Shown piece after piece: positions 22,053-32,868 of a stretch of 64,000 bases of DNA. The stretch comes from Orobanche coerulescens (taxonomy: Eukaryota; Streptophyta; Magnoliopsida; Lamiales; Orobanchaceae): positions 150,026,096 to 150,090,095 of the forward strand of contig CM065802.1 in the NCBI GenBank assembly GCA_033398695.1. The letters are read 5' to 3'. The notes beneath the pieces are model-generated. The model ran no database searches. It was not told the DNA's origin and saw only the letters and a list, made by a program, of their open reading frames with translations. Both the position numbers and the translations under genes were made by a program. Positions within the stretch are counted from its first letter, which is position 1. Every line of letters begins with the position of its first letter.

Positions 22053-24609
22053 CCTTTTTCTTGGTCGTGTGCGATTAATTGTTGCATGGTATTTCATTTC
22101 GGGTCGACGTAGTTGTCCGCGAGCATTTCGTCGTGTTCATTCCGTGCGTTTTCGGAAATCGAGTCGTCGGATCATGACGGCTGAGCACTGGTCGGATAGG
22201 TGCGGCAGGCACGGTCAGAAGTGCTGGGCACTGGCCGGGCAGGCACGGCCGGAAGGCTGCGCGCGCTAACCTGCCGTAGCGCACGCTATCGGCCGGCCCA
22301 ACATACGCTGTCGGGCTGGGCAGAGGGGTTACTGGAGTACTGGACTTGGGGAGGATCGGCAGGTAGCGCACGCTACTGTCGGGCATTGCGCACGCTACGA
22401 CCGGCAGGTAGCGCGCGCTACGGCTGGAAGGCTGCGCACGCTACCTGGCCGAGTCAGTAGGGCAGTGGGGTTCTGGATTGCGGCCCGGGCCGATAGCGCA
22501 CGCTAGCTCACGCTAGGCTGTACCAATATAAATGTGACAGAGCAGTCCAGTTTCGGACATTTTTCCCATTTCTCTCTTTCTCTTCCGCGGCTGGGGCCTT
22601 GGGGATATTGAAGCCATGCTATTGAACAACAAATCCACGTAGTTCTTGAGTCCATATCATTGATTGATCATCCTATATCATCCTTTAATCCAGCGAATCA
22701 AGGTAATCTCTTCTTAGAACCCTAGTTTCTTGAATTTTGGGTTTTGTGCGTTTTTGACCGATTCGTTCCGTATCGTTGATTAATCCATGATGGGTATGAT
22801 TAATATTAGTATTATTCATGTGTTTAGCATCATTTAATACATTGTTCTTCGTCGAATCAAGGTATAATTCTTGATTTCCTTCAAATCGACTTTTTGGGGG
22901 ATTTGTTCTTGATTTCATTTTCCATCCGTTTTTATGGATCCATTGTTGTTAAATGATGTTGTTAAACATATCCTATGGATTGTATATCCATATTTCGGTT
23001 TGGAATTCTGTTTTCGTGTTTTGACAGGACGAATCGTGTTCTTGGCCGTTTTGGGGGAAACCCTAAAACTTTTGTCGTTTGTTCCTTGAATTCAGCGGCT
23101 TTGGGTCGTACTTTGGAATTTATTTTCGTTGTTATTGTTGTCGTTTGTAGTTTATTATTGTGGGTTGTCATTCGGTGGAGTCGGCGAGTTCGTAGTCGGT
23201 TCGTGCCAACTCACTTCGGTCGATTCTCCGCGTCGTGGTTTCGAGGGAAGTATTTTCTTATACGAGTTGTGTCCTGCAAATAGAGTTTGCATGTTGGATT
23301 TATGATGGTTAGTTTACCCTCGTGACTGTGATTCGCGTGAGTTGAATTTGATTTGATTATTTTGAACGTTGAAGTTTTAATGATGTTCCCATTGGTTTAA
23401 TGTTGTGGAATCGTGTACTCCGTGTTAATTGTGTTGTTGTGTTTTGAAGAGTCTGATAATGGTGTCGGATTAGTGGCCATCTCTAGTAAGTATTCTTAAT
23501 GAACTTACATTCTTAGCATATTAATATTGCATGAGTAACGTGTGTGTGTGTGTATGCTCACTACGGGTTAGATCCGACGGGGTCTTGGTAGGGGTCCACA
23601 GAGATGTGGATCGATGAGCTTGATTTTAACCACTACGGGTTAGATCCGATGGGGTCTCGGTAGGGGTCCACAGAGACATGGATCGATGGTTAATTGTGGT
23701 GCATTTTACAAATGTGATTTTAATTATGGCATTTCTGGAAATGAGTGATTTTGAACGGTTTTCATGATTGCATGCATTGACTAAGTGTGTAAGAGGTAAG
23801 TTGTTCGTTTGGCTTACTTGGCTAGGATGGCACCAGAGTATTTTGTCGTTTGTGTTTAATCCCTTTGGATGTTGATTTTGATGTTGGAAAACAAACCTTG
23901 ATATTATTCTCGTGTACTGTGATTTGATGATATTTGGGATGAGATCCCAACGGTTTGTAAAGGTCGTTCTATGGAAAGTGATTTTGGGCTGAGACCCGTT
24001 CATTTTGAATTGGTTATTTTTCAACCAAGGACTTGAGGTCTAACAAAGTTTCTATTTTTAAAATCCCCGAGATGAGGGATTTATTTTCAAACACTTCTTC
24101 TATGGTTTCTAATTAATAAAACTTCTTAGGAAGTCTTTTGTAATTATTTGTCGTACCCGATTCGTGATTTCTATTTGTTTGTTACAATTCACATGATTTC
24201 ATACTTGTACTAGCAAAACAGTGGAGTTTTGCTAACCCCCGAGTATTCGGGGGGTGGATGTTTGTTTTTGCATTCAGGTTTGGGAGCATAACACAGGGTC
24301 GGCACGAAGGATGATGAAAGATGAACGATACTAATCACACGAGGATCCGTATGATGTCATTGGTTTAGTTGTATTTTATTTCCGCTGCAGTTTTCTTTCC
24401 CGTTGTACGGGAGTGTGTTGTATTCGACCCCTGCGTGGGTATGTAATGTGTTTGAGTTGTATGCATTTATTGAAAGACCAAATCGGTATACTGAGTCATT
24501 TTAGCCTTAAAGGCATTATTGAGATGTTCGATGTTGTTACCAGCCTGGTAGATCCTTGAGGAAAGGTTCTACGGCGTGTAATATCCCTGAGCGGATTGGG
24601 GGTGTTACA

Positions 24610-24823
24610 GATCTAAGAGATCATCAATATGGGGTAGGGGATATTTATTCTTGATCGTCACCCTGTTCAACTCACGATAATCAATACACAAGCGAAATGA
24701 ACCGTCCTTCTTCTTGACAAATAACACTAGTGCTCCCCACGGAGACGCACTTGGTTTGATATGACCCTTCTCGGTCAAATCCTCCAATTGATTCTTCAGT
24801 TCTTGCATTTCGGTTGGGACCAT
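24610..24823 (-). pseudogene. E reverse transcriptase, N-terminal half
   Basis: On the minus strand this reads [20 protein letters not shown], then [37 protein letters not shown] and HIDDLLD. These are the fingers motifs of Ty3/gypsy RT, including KKDGSFR and DYRELN. It continues at 2598 on the far side of element A. The first five bases (24610-24614) are the right GATCT of A. Confidence 0.92.
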
Positions 24824-25250
24824 CCGGAAACATCACTGATGATTTCTCGGTCTTGGTCCTATAGCACGAATAACCAACACACCCCTGATTGAGTAATTTA
24901 ACTACTTTCATCATATTAATGATTCTTCCGGAACAGTTGGGATTACCCCCTGATATACACACTCGACTCCATCGTCTGAAATGATAGTGACCATACGCTT
25001 ACGGACACTAATGATGGCATCGTGACGATCCATCCAATCAATACCCAAGATGACGTCGTTTCTAGGTAAGTCTACCACAATTAGGTCCGCCAACCAATCA
25101 CAGCCATTAAGCTGAATCAGACAATTCTTAATCTCACGATCTCCGATAATTCTTCTACCGTCAGGTAGTCCAATGACATAAGGTTCACAACTAGTAGCAC
25201 TATCCAGATTAAGTCTACTCAAGCATGACTCGGAAATGAATTAATGCGAT
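24824..25250 (-). pseudogene. E aspartic protease region
   Basis: The frame at 24911-25222 holds LNLDSATSCEPYVIGLPDG, LADLIVVDLPRNDVILGIDW and RHDAIISVRKRMV, the body and C-terminal half of a retropepsin-like gypsy protease. The active-site segment just upstream reads FYTGASH and then a stop, where LFDTGAS would be expected, so the catalytic aspartate is tyrosine. It is followed without a gap by the linker to RT. This protease would be inactive. Confidence 0.8.
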
Positions 25251-26641
25251 GCACCAGTATAAAAAAGGGTACACACAGTTTGAGATAGAATTTCGAGTGT
25301 GCCTGAGATCATTCGGGCCTCCAGATCGTCGTTCCTCTTCATCTCATAAATTCGGGGCTTGCCGGCCCCGAACCGGATGCTCCCGTCTGATAGCTTTTGA
25401 CTCTATCTTTATTTGCTCCCGTTGTCTTAAACGACGTGGACTGAGTTGCCTGATTATGAACAGCTGACTGCTTTGGGGCTTAAGATGCCGTCGGAGTAGG
25501 TTTGGAGTCTCTTCGGCAGAAACGGGCCTTATGCCCGGCAATCCCACAGTAATTACACATGATAGTCTGCCTCGGACACTTAGTGCTGAAATGACCCTGC
25601 TCTCCACAATTGAAATAGGTGATGGCCGAACTGGCCGCTCGGGACTAAGACTCCGCAGGTTTTGGTGCCATAGGAGGTCGCTCAGAAAAAGTAGGGCCCG
25701 CACGAGCCTTTTTGAAGGTTGCCTGACTACCTTCAGACTGATTACGATTCTTTGATTTCTTGCTAGCAGATGAGGGTTGTTGCTTAGCAATTTCCTTAGC
25801 AGTAAGCTCATAAGTAAGAGCTTTCTCGATGAATTCGGCCAGAGTGGTGCAATGATGGTTAACTGTTGCATCCGTATACGAGGATTCAACCTCTTACTGA
25901 AATACTTGATCTTATCTACCTCAGAGTGAATAATAGATGAGGCGAAATGAAGTAGCTCCTGAAATTTGTCGATGATGGCGAGAACATCATCTTCCGCTGA
26001 GGGGTCGGGAATTAGTAATTCTGATAACTTGGCCTTCCTGAGTGGGGCTGGATAATATCTTTCCATCATGAGGGTCTTGAACTGGTCCCAAGTGCAAGAT
26101 CCATCGTGGGCTTCAACGATAACCACCATGAGTGAGCGCTCTTTCCCAGATAGTAAGCCGCAACTAAAACTTTGTGCCCTTCGGGACACTCTACCATAGC
26201 AAATAGTTTCTCAAAGTGTTCAAGCCAATGAACAATATCTGCCGGCTCAGATGAGCCCTCAAAAGTAGGTGGTCTGTGGCGAGAGATGTCGCCAATAATA
26301 CTGCTCACACCCCTCTCTTGCCTCTGAGGTGGCGGCGGAGGAGCCTGTCGATTCTGAGCAGTTGAGTTCTGCATCCTCTCCATCAGACGTGCCATCTGAG
26401 TCATCTAGGCCATCATGCCCTCCATAAAAGTGAGTGGATCAACCCGAACACCTTCTGATTGAGCTGTATCTCGGGTACGACTTCCTGACAGTGAGTGATT
26501 ATTTCTAGGTGAATGAGTGGCAGTGTCGCTGCTCGTTGAATTAGCATTATTCCTTGCATTCGCGTGTGTATTCACACAATCTCCCGAGTTTCGGCCCGCA
26601 CCGTGGCCTCTTCCCCTGCGTCCTCTGACGGCTCTCTCCAT
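25251..26641 (-). pseudogene. E gag, frameshifted
   Basis: The start codon at 26641 opens MERAVRGRRGRGHGAG, parallel to the gag start of F. A TAG at 26405-26407 stands where F has CAG (MMAQMTQM). The capsid core follows (RPPTFEGSSEPADIVHWLEH, AAYYLGKSAHSWW), then a frameshift near 26100 into WDQFKTLMMERYYPAPLRKA, and another after RMQQLTI near 25850. Two zinc knuckles are visible near 25530-25620 (YFNCGEQGHFSTKC and CNYCGIAGHKARFC), the first with tyrosine for cysteine. F gag is a close relative. Confidence 0.85.
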
Positions 26642-27140
26642 ACTGAAGTAGGAAAGTCACATGATAATTATAGATCTCGCATGAGTACCGCATTATGGTT
26701 ACGTTATGAAATGATGATAATGAGCATTCGCGCTCTAACATAATGATTACATGAAGGATCAATTGAGGTGACATGATTATCTGATGAAATTCTTGAAATG
26801 ATTATCTTGAACAAGTTAACAAGATTAATGATACGATCCTCAAGATCAACAACTGAGCAATGAAATGAACTGAGTGATTAATGATTTAACATGATCGACA
26901 TGATCAAAATGAAAATGATGATTGAGGATTGTTGACTGATGAATGATGAATGATTGATTCTTATTTCCAAAAATTATACCATGGCGTCAGAAATCTTACA
27001 GTTCTTTCGGTCTGAGGGGCTTGGCGCTTGCACAGGTCACATGTGACACGAAAGTCCAATGATACTAGTTTGGTGAATGATGAATTCAAATGAGACATGA
27101 CTCGGGAGTAGTATTCAAAACCACGCTCCGATACCAACTC
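26642..27140 (-). other. E leader and primer-binding site
   Basis: On the minus strand TGGTATCGGAGCG (27124-27136) follows the LTR end after four bases and matches the initiator-methionine type. The rest of the leader is AT-rich with many GATGA/TGATT words and no credible gene. Confidence 0.75.
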
Positions 27141-29490
27141 TGTAACACTCCAAACTAGGCGGCTATTACAGTGTCGTGGACCCCCGACTGGGACCCACCA
27201 GGCGAATGAAAATTAATGAATTAAATAATATAACTGTAGTACCGAACCACATTATATTACCTATTACTCCGATGAGGAGTTTTAAGTACAATACACCCAG
27301 GAAATACAGAATACCTGTATATTTTATATGAAGATAAAATATATAACACTCAATAAAATGAATATCCAAACGGAAATTTGCAGCGGAAATAAAAATGAAG
27401 AAACATGAATGACTGAAAAGGACTGGGGCCCCATACTAATATCACTGGGACTCCTCGCCGTCAACGTTCTCTTCCCGTGCTTTTGCCTAGTCATGACCTA
27501 AAAACAACATCCCCAACGGGGTCAGTTACACAGAATAATAATTCTCAAGAGTTGAATAAACACAATCATTATATATCTTAGTTATGAAATTAAGCTGAAG
27601 AGGGGCATCATAATACGCCCGTAATGGGACGTGCAAGTGCACAAGACGAGTGTACGGACACACTCACACTTGTACCTAGTCAGTCTCACGGAGGCACGTT
27701 ACGTTGTGCACAGTCTAATGTGTCGGTGAACCCGCACCACATGACTATCGTGTGCCCGACTAAAAATTCCACTCATAACCACCCAGCCACGCAATATGAA
27801 CCCAGAAGGTCACAAGAACAAAAGTGACCATGATGAATATTAATGAATAACAATCCGACAAGGGTCAAGAATGACTCACCGAGATGAAATAATAATGAAA
27901 TGAACAATAGCTCACTGAAATGATTGCAAACTCATTCCTCGTGAATTGAATGACTAGTTTGATAATTACAAGTCTCAACAAGATTAATACACTATGAATG
28001 AATTATGAATATGAATAAACAACAACTAAAGGAATGAGTATCCTTTTAACCGAGTAAGAATTAACTTACACAATTCCGGTGAAGAAGGTCCTTCCTCGAA
28101 CAAACGTCCTAAATAGAAATGTCGGTCGCTCGAACAACCTTGAATAATATAATTACCAACAATCCACTTAATATTGGAATCAAGCATGATCACAACCAAC
28201 TCAAAACGTCGATATGACAAATCTAAATTCAGTGGGGTATTATGACAAACACGTTGTAACCAATCTTTAATTGTTTACAACCAACCTCAATTATATTGAT
28301 ACCAAACCTCCAAAGAGTGATTAAATCCAACAAAATATCTTCAACACAATCAAATAACTCAATATGAATCCACAATTCGAGATTTCAACAACATCTAATC
28401 GAAACCCCCAAATCTAAAATCAACATTCAATGTGTTCTTGAAATAATCCTTCAATAATCCAATGAATATTCATACAAACCCATAATCATATGTATATCTC
28501 TTCATATATCATGATTATCACATCCAAAACATCATATTCCACCTTAAATTAGAAATCTAAGGTTTGGAGAAATTACCTTTGAATATCCAACCTCTTCGAT
28601 CCATCGAAACTCGTATTAATCGACTTCCCAAGCTCCACAAACGAATAAAGATGATTAAACCCGAACACAAAAGTGTTTGATAATGAAAAATCTCTCCACA
28701 ATATCTCTCTCTCTCGGAACCAAAATGAAGAAGTGATGAAATGAGCATAAAAATCCCGTTCATGACTTTAAATACTGCGCAGAGTTACGGTCATAACTCT
28801 GCCACATTATGGCCGTAACTTCCCAAGTCAACGGCCTTACGTCCGTAATATCCATTACATACGGCCGTAACAACACTACGTAAAAAAATGATAATGAACG
28901 CACTGACCTAGTTACGGCCGTACCAGAAATACTTTACGGCCGTAACAACAACACCAACGGCCGTATCCTGCCGAACTTATGGCCGTAAGTTGTCTTCGTT
29001 GACAACACCTTCCTACACAAACAAATGCATACAACGACCGTAGTCTCCAAATCATACGGCCGTACCTTCCTGCTTACGGCCGTAACTAGTATGACTTATG
29101 GCCGTACGACGTCTTTATCCAGAAAGACACCAATTCCACGAATGCATGTTACGGCCGTAATGCATGATCAGTTACGACCATAACTCACTGCTGGAAATGA
29201 CAAAATCCGACAACTCCGTCATCTCGTTACAAATTATGAATGATCCGACATACAATACTTGTATGAATGTAATTAAGTCCAATAACATACAATAGGTGAT
29301 ACTTCCAACACAAGACTACCAATCACAATGATTATGATAATACTCTCATCTCGATTCTCAAATGGAGTTGAATGATGATCGGTAACTAATACACGGCTCC
29401 AAGTACGGCAACGATGAATATAAATAAATGAACGTGAATGATGAATGATTATTAATGAGTGAAAAATTACTGAGTGAAAATTACTGAATG
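27141..29490 (-). repeat. E 5' LTR
   Basis: On the minus strand the LTR ends GGAGTGTTACA at 27141, like the ends of A, B and F. It includes a palindrome array (28770-29185) and, on its downstream side, TATTTAAA at 28767-28774 as a possible TATA box. Small ORFs in it (28557-28763, 29273-29527) have no recognisable content. The outer edge is not resolved; sequence of copia H begins near 29490. Confidence 0.7.
28770..29185 (-). repeat. TTACGGCCGTAA array in E 5' LTR
   Basis: About thirteen copies or near-copies of TTACGGCCGTAA occur in 415 bp. Three are exact (in CTTTACGGCCGTAACAAC, GCTTACGGCCGTAACT and TGTTACGGCCGTAATG). The rest differ mostly by C to T or G to A. F and the Tat-like LTR use the same word. 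Confidence 0.88.
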
Positions 29491-30455
29491 ATGCTCTATG
29501 CAGCACAATGTATCTCTTTGCGAACAAATTCTCTTACGAGATGATACTCTCTCTCAATATGTTTGGTACTGCTATGAAACCTCGTCTCCTAGGCCTGTGC
29601 TACCGCTCTGGCAGCGCGGCACAAGGTGTCACGTGAAGTTTACCCAGTAACTTCTAAATCCTTCCTTTGGAGGCCTCCGAGGCCGCTTTATACTCAGCCT
29701 AATAGGTGGAATTATCAGTCGCGCTATACTTGGCACTATGCCAAGATACTGCTCCTCCATTAAGAGTAAATATGTAGCCAGAAGTAGACATCGAATCGTC
29801 TTTATGTCTTTGGAAGTCCAATTCAGTGAATCCCACCACATTCAATTCTCCACTACCATATTTAGAACCAGGTCTCTAGTCCTTCTAAAGTACTTGAGAA
29901 CGTTCTTTACGGTGGTCTAATGTTCCCTAACTGAGTTAGCCCGAAACCTACTTACCACGCTCCCAGCATGCGCAATGTCAGGTCTCATACATAATAAAGT
30001 ATATATATTAGGCTACCCATTTCCGAAGAATATGGTATATTACTCATTTCCTTTCATTGTTCCTCACTATGAGGACACATCTTCAAGGTGAGTTTTATTC
30101 CATGTCGCATCGATAGGAACCCTCTTTTAGAATAATCCATCTTAAATCGCTTTAAGATTTTATCTATATAGAGGGCTTGGGAAAAACTTATTATTCTCTT
30201 CGATCTATCCCAGTAGAGTCGAATCTCAAGAATGTAGATTTCTTCTCCCACGTCTTTCATAGAGAACTTACTCGAAAAGCCAAGCTTTCACAGAACTGAG
30301 AATTCCCACATCGTTTCCTAATAGTAGAATGTCATTTGCAAATAGTACTAAGAATGTGATCTTTCTCCCACTAACCCTCTTGTATACACAAGGTTCCTCT
30401 TCATTTTGCACGAAGTCATACTCTTTGACTGTCTCATCAAAACGAAAGTCCCTAC
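29491..30455 (-). pseudogene. H reverse transcriptase and RNase H, degenerate
   Basis: The RT part shows FDETVKEYDFVQNEEEPCVY, then LVLFANDILLLGNDV where copia RT has YVDDILLIGND, so one catalytic aspartate is asparagine. MKDVGEEIYILEIRLYWDRS and YIDKILKRFKMDYSKRGF follow. The N-terminal RT segment is missing between the integrase end (VDSMKW) and FDETVK. RNase H is recognisable at its end as HSSTKHIEREYHLVREFVRK (about 29520-29580), where the element stops. This gene cannot encode an active enzyme. Confidence 0.8.
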
Positions 30456-31631
30456 TACATGAAGACTACTATAGTCCATTTCATGGAGTCTACATCCACC
30501 ATTCCTAGGTCATAGGTCGTTGGTTCGGTCTCTTGGCTATCACCTGGAAACTCATGGAGACCTAGCTCCTCCAAGTGTACAAGGCCATACCTCTCAGGTA
30601 AATGAGACTCCCTACTAGACCTAGTAGGTGGTTGTACTTGTGTTTCAAAAGGTTCGATTCCAATTTCTTGCACATGTGTCTCCTGAGGAGTTTCATTGTA
30701 TTCTTCCAAAGAAATACTTCTACCTGCTCCGCCTTCCTGAATGAACTCATATTCCAAGAAGTGTGCATGCAAAGCAACAACGATCTTTCGATTTTGGGCA
30801 TGTAGAATAGGTAACCCATCATCCCAGATGGGAACCCAATGAAAACATTCCTTCATGGACCTCGCTTCCAACTTGTCCACCTTAGTCTTCTTGACATAGG
30901 CGGGACATCCCCAAATCCTAATGTGATTAAAACTTGGTTTCCTGCCCTCCCACATCTCATGTGGAGTTTTAGGAACGGATTTGGAAGTACATCTATTCAA
31001 TATATAAGCGGCAGTCAGGAGTGTATACCCCCACAGGTAAATCGGTAAGTCAGTATAGCCCAGCATGGAACGGACCATGTTCAACAAGGTCCGGTTCCTT
31101 CTTTCTGACATACCATTTAACTGAGGCGTACCTGGAGGTGTTAGTTGTGATACTATTCCATGTTTCTTTAGGAACTCGTCAAACTCCGTACGCGCCACCT
31201 CGGTCCAACCAAAGTGATTTGATATGATTACCAGTTTGTTTCTCAACTAGGGCCTTGAATTCCTGGAATTTCTCAAAAGCCTCGGATTTATGTTTCATTA
31301 AGTAAACATAATCATACCTAGTATGATCATCTGTAAACTTAATGAGGTACTTATATCCGTCACGTACTGCTTCCAAAGCACCACATACGTCGGTATAGAT
31401 TAATCCTAGTTTATCAGTGGCTCTTTCAAAAGTCCCTGTGAAGGGGGACTAAGTCATTTTGCCTTTAAGGCAAGATTCACAAGTAGGAAAGGGATCCGAT
31501 CTCAATGGACACATAAGTCCATCTTTTTCCATTTTATAAACCTTGGTCTGACCAACATGACCAAGTCTAAGATGCCATTTCAAAACTTGATTAGTTTCAT
31601 CCCTACCACGCTTCCTAGTTATAGTATTCAC
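30456..31631 (-). pseudogene. H integrase
   Basis: The pre-integrase segment (31449-31631) has WHLRLGHVGQTKVYKM and CESCLKGKM, the HHCC zinc site. The core (31179-31376) has KFTDDHTRYDYVYLM and LWLDRGGAY. The third acidic residue lies in PQLNGMSERRNRTLL (30455-31246). Thus D, D and E are all present. The frame is broken between blocks. The C-terminal part continues through GCPAYVKK and a variable linker to RT. Confidence 0.88.
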
Positions 31632-31665
31632 AACGACTTTGTTAATGAGGTTTAGATGACACAGT

Positions 31666-32355
31666 CTATTTTAACAATGTAGCAGTGCCCACTAGTTTAT
31701 TTCTGAAATAAATTTTGCAGGAACCATCACCAATGAAAAATGAAAACCCTTTTCGTTCCATGACCGGAATGGATACAATGTTTTTATGCCCCTTGGGCAA
31801 AATAAGTACATCTTCTAAAGTAAGAACAAAACCAGATTCTAAACCCAAAAGAAGTGATCCTATGTCGGTTGCTTCGACACTATGCCCGCTTCCGACAGTG
31901 ATCATCACTTCTCCAGCTCCAAGCTTCCTACTTTGTTCCAGATCCTGATTCACGGTACTAATATGAGAACTACCACCAATATTCAGTATCCAGGAAGTAG
32001 AAAATACAGTAACAGAACAATTTGTTTCCAAAACTAAAAGTTCTGTACCTGAAGTTCCATGAAGAATCGTACAGTCTCTAGACCAGTGGCCCAGCTCACC
32101 GCACTTGAGACAAGCATCCTTCTTCTTGTTTTTCTTCGGAACCATTGGGGCCTTGCCCTTTCCCTTGAAGGCCTTGACTTGTGGCCCCGTCTCCTTCTTG
32201 GTCTTTTTATTCTTGTTCTTGGACCTCTTAGATCCAGAAGAAATCACAAGGGCGGACTCCTTCATCCACGGAGTCTTCATATGAGACTGTTCCGTTACTA
32301 GTTTGTTCATTAGCCCTGCTAAGTTGCACGCAATCTCATTGCAGTTGAAATTCAT
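31666..32355 (-). pseudogene. H gag zinc knuckle and protease
   Basis: A lysine-rich stretch precedes CLKCGELGHWSRDC, a perfect CX2CX4HX4C knuckle. Then comes the protease, STSWILNIGGSSHIS, where copia proteases have WILDSGAS. The catalytic DSG is NIG, so the enzyme is dead. VEATDIGSLLLGLES and VLILPKGHKNIVSIP are typical of the copia protease body. Confidence 0.85.
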
Positions 32356-32868
32356 AACAAATGTGAGAAGGAATCAGGGAGAGACTGTAGGATAAGGTCG
32401 GTCTGAAGAGAAGTATCCATCTTAAAATCAATAGCCTCCAATCTCTCGATTATGGATATCATTTTGAGGACGTGGTCCCCAACCTTCTCACCTTTCTTCA
32501 TCCTTGCACCGAACAGTTGCTTGGATATATCATATATAGCTGTTCGACTGTGCTCACCATAAAGTTCGGTTAAGTGAGAGAATTTACCTAGCAGAAGTCA
32601 TTTTATCATGAGCTCTCTGAAGCTCATTAGACATAGAAGCCATCATGTATGCACGGACTTTTACGTCATCCTTAACCCACTTTTTGTGGTTTTCAATCTC
32701 TTCTTGATTGGCTCTGGTCTGCACTGGAGGCGCCGGAATGTCTGTCTCCAAGACATATCCCAGTGCCTCTATACTGAGGACTATCATCAGATTTCGGAGC
32801 CAATCCACAAACTTAGGTCCGATCAAGGTGTTCTTTTCGAGTAGAATTGCGAGTGGGTTCATTGTCAT
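32356..32868 (-). pseudogene. H gag N-terminal part
   Basis: The frame opens MTMNPLAILLEKNTLIGPKF and contains DWLRNLMIVLSIEALGYVL, matching the start of plant copia gag. Frames break at about 32584; the rest of the capsid to 32356 is recognisable only in pieces (DMLHSLPDS-like region near 32375). Confidence 0.75.

Larger units (their letters stand above)
2599..24609 (+). mobile_element. Element A: long-LTR gypsy derivative with B and C nested inside
   Basis: The element begins TGTAATACCC and ends GGGGTGTTACA, flanked by GATCT on both sides. Its 5' LTR is 2599-5566. The internal region is 5567-7140 plus 16440-17377, and the 3' LTR is 17378-24609, expanded by element C. Without B and C it would be about 8.4 kb, of which some 6 kb is LTR. 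Its internal region has a methionine-initiator primer site, a polypurine tract and only a scrap of gag, with no protease, RT or integrase. It must have moved with enzymes from a relative such as E. The shared LTR start, hairpin and ends tie it to B and F. Confidence 0.92.
17378..24609 (+). repeat. A 3' LTR, split by element C
   Basis: The LTR runs 17378-17750, then resumes at 22058 after C and its second CCTTT. It ends GTGTTACA at 24609. It carries the palindrome array (about 22180-22520), TATAAAT at 22527-22533 and the two-copy repeat (about 23558-23690). Against the 5' LTR it has lost part of the array. Confidence 0.92.
1..29490 (-). mobile_element. Element E: Tekay/Del-like Ty3/gypsy retrotransposon, interrupted
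   Basis: Read on the minus strand the order is 5' LTR (27141 to about 29490), primer-binding site, gag, protease, reverse transcriptase, RNase H, integrase with chromodomain-like tail, and polypurine tract at base 1. The 3' LTR lies just outside the window. The gag-protease-RT-RNaseH-integrase order and the tail (GVEEATWE motif) fit the Tekay/Del chromoviruses. The element is split inside RT by element A; removing 2599-24609 and one copy of the GATCT duplication restores the RT reading frame. Many stops and frameshifts make it non-functional. The right edge against copia H near 29490 is an estimate, since no terminal motif could be fixed there. Confidence 0.85.
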
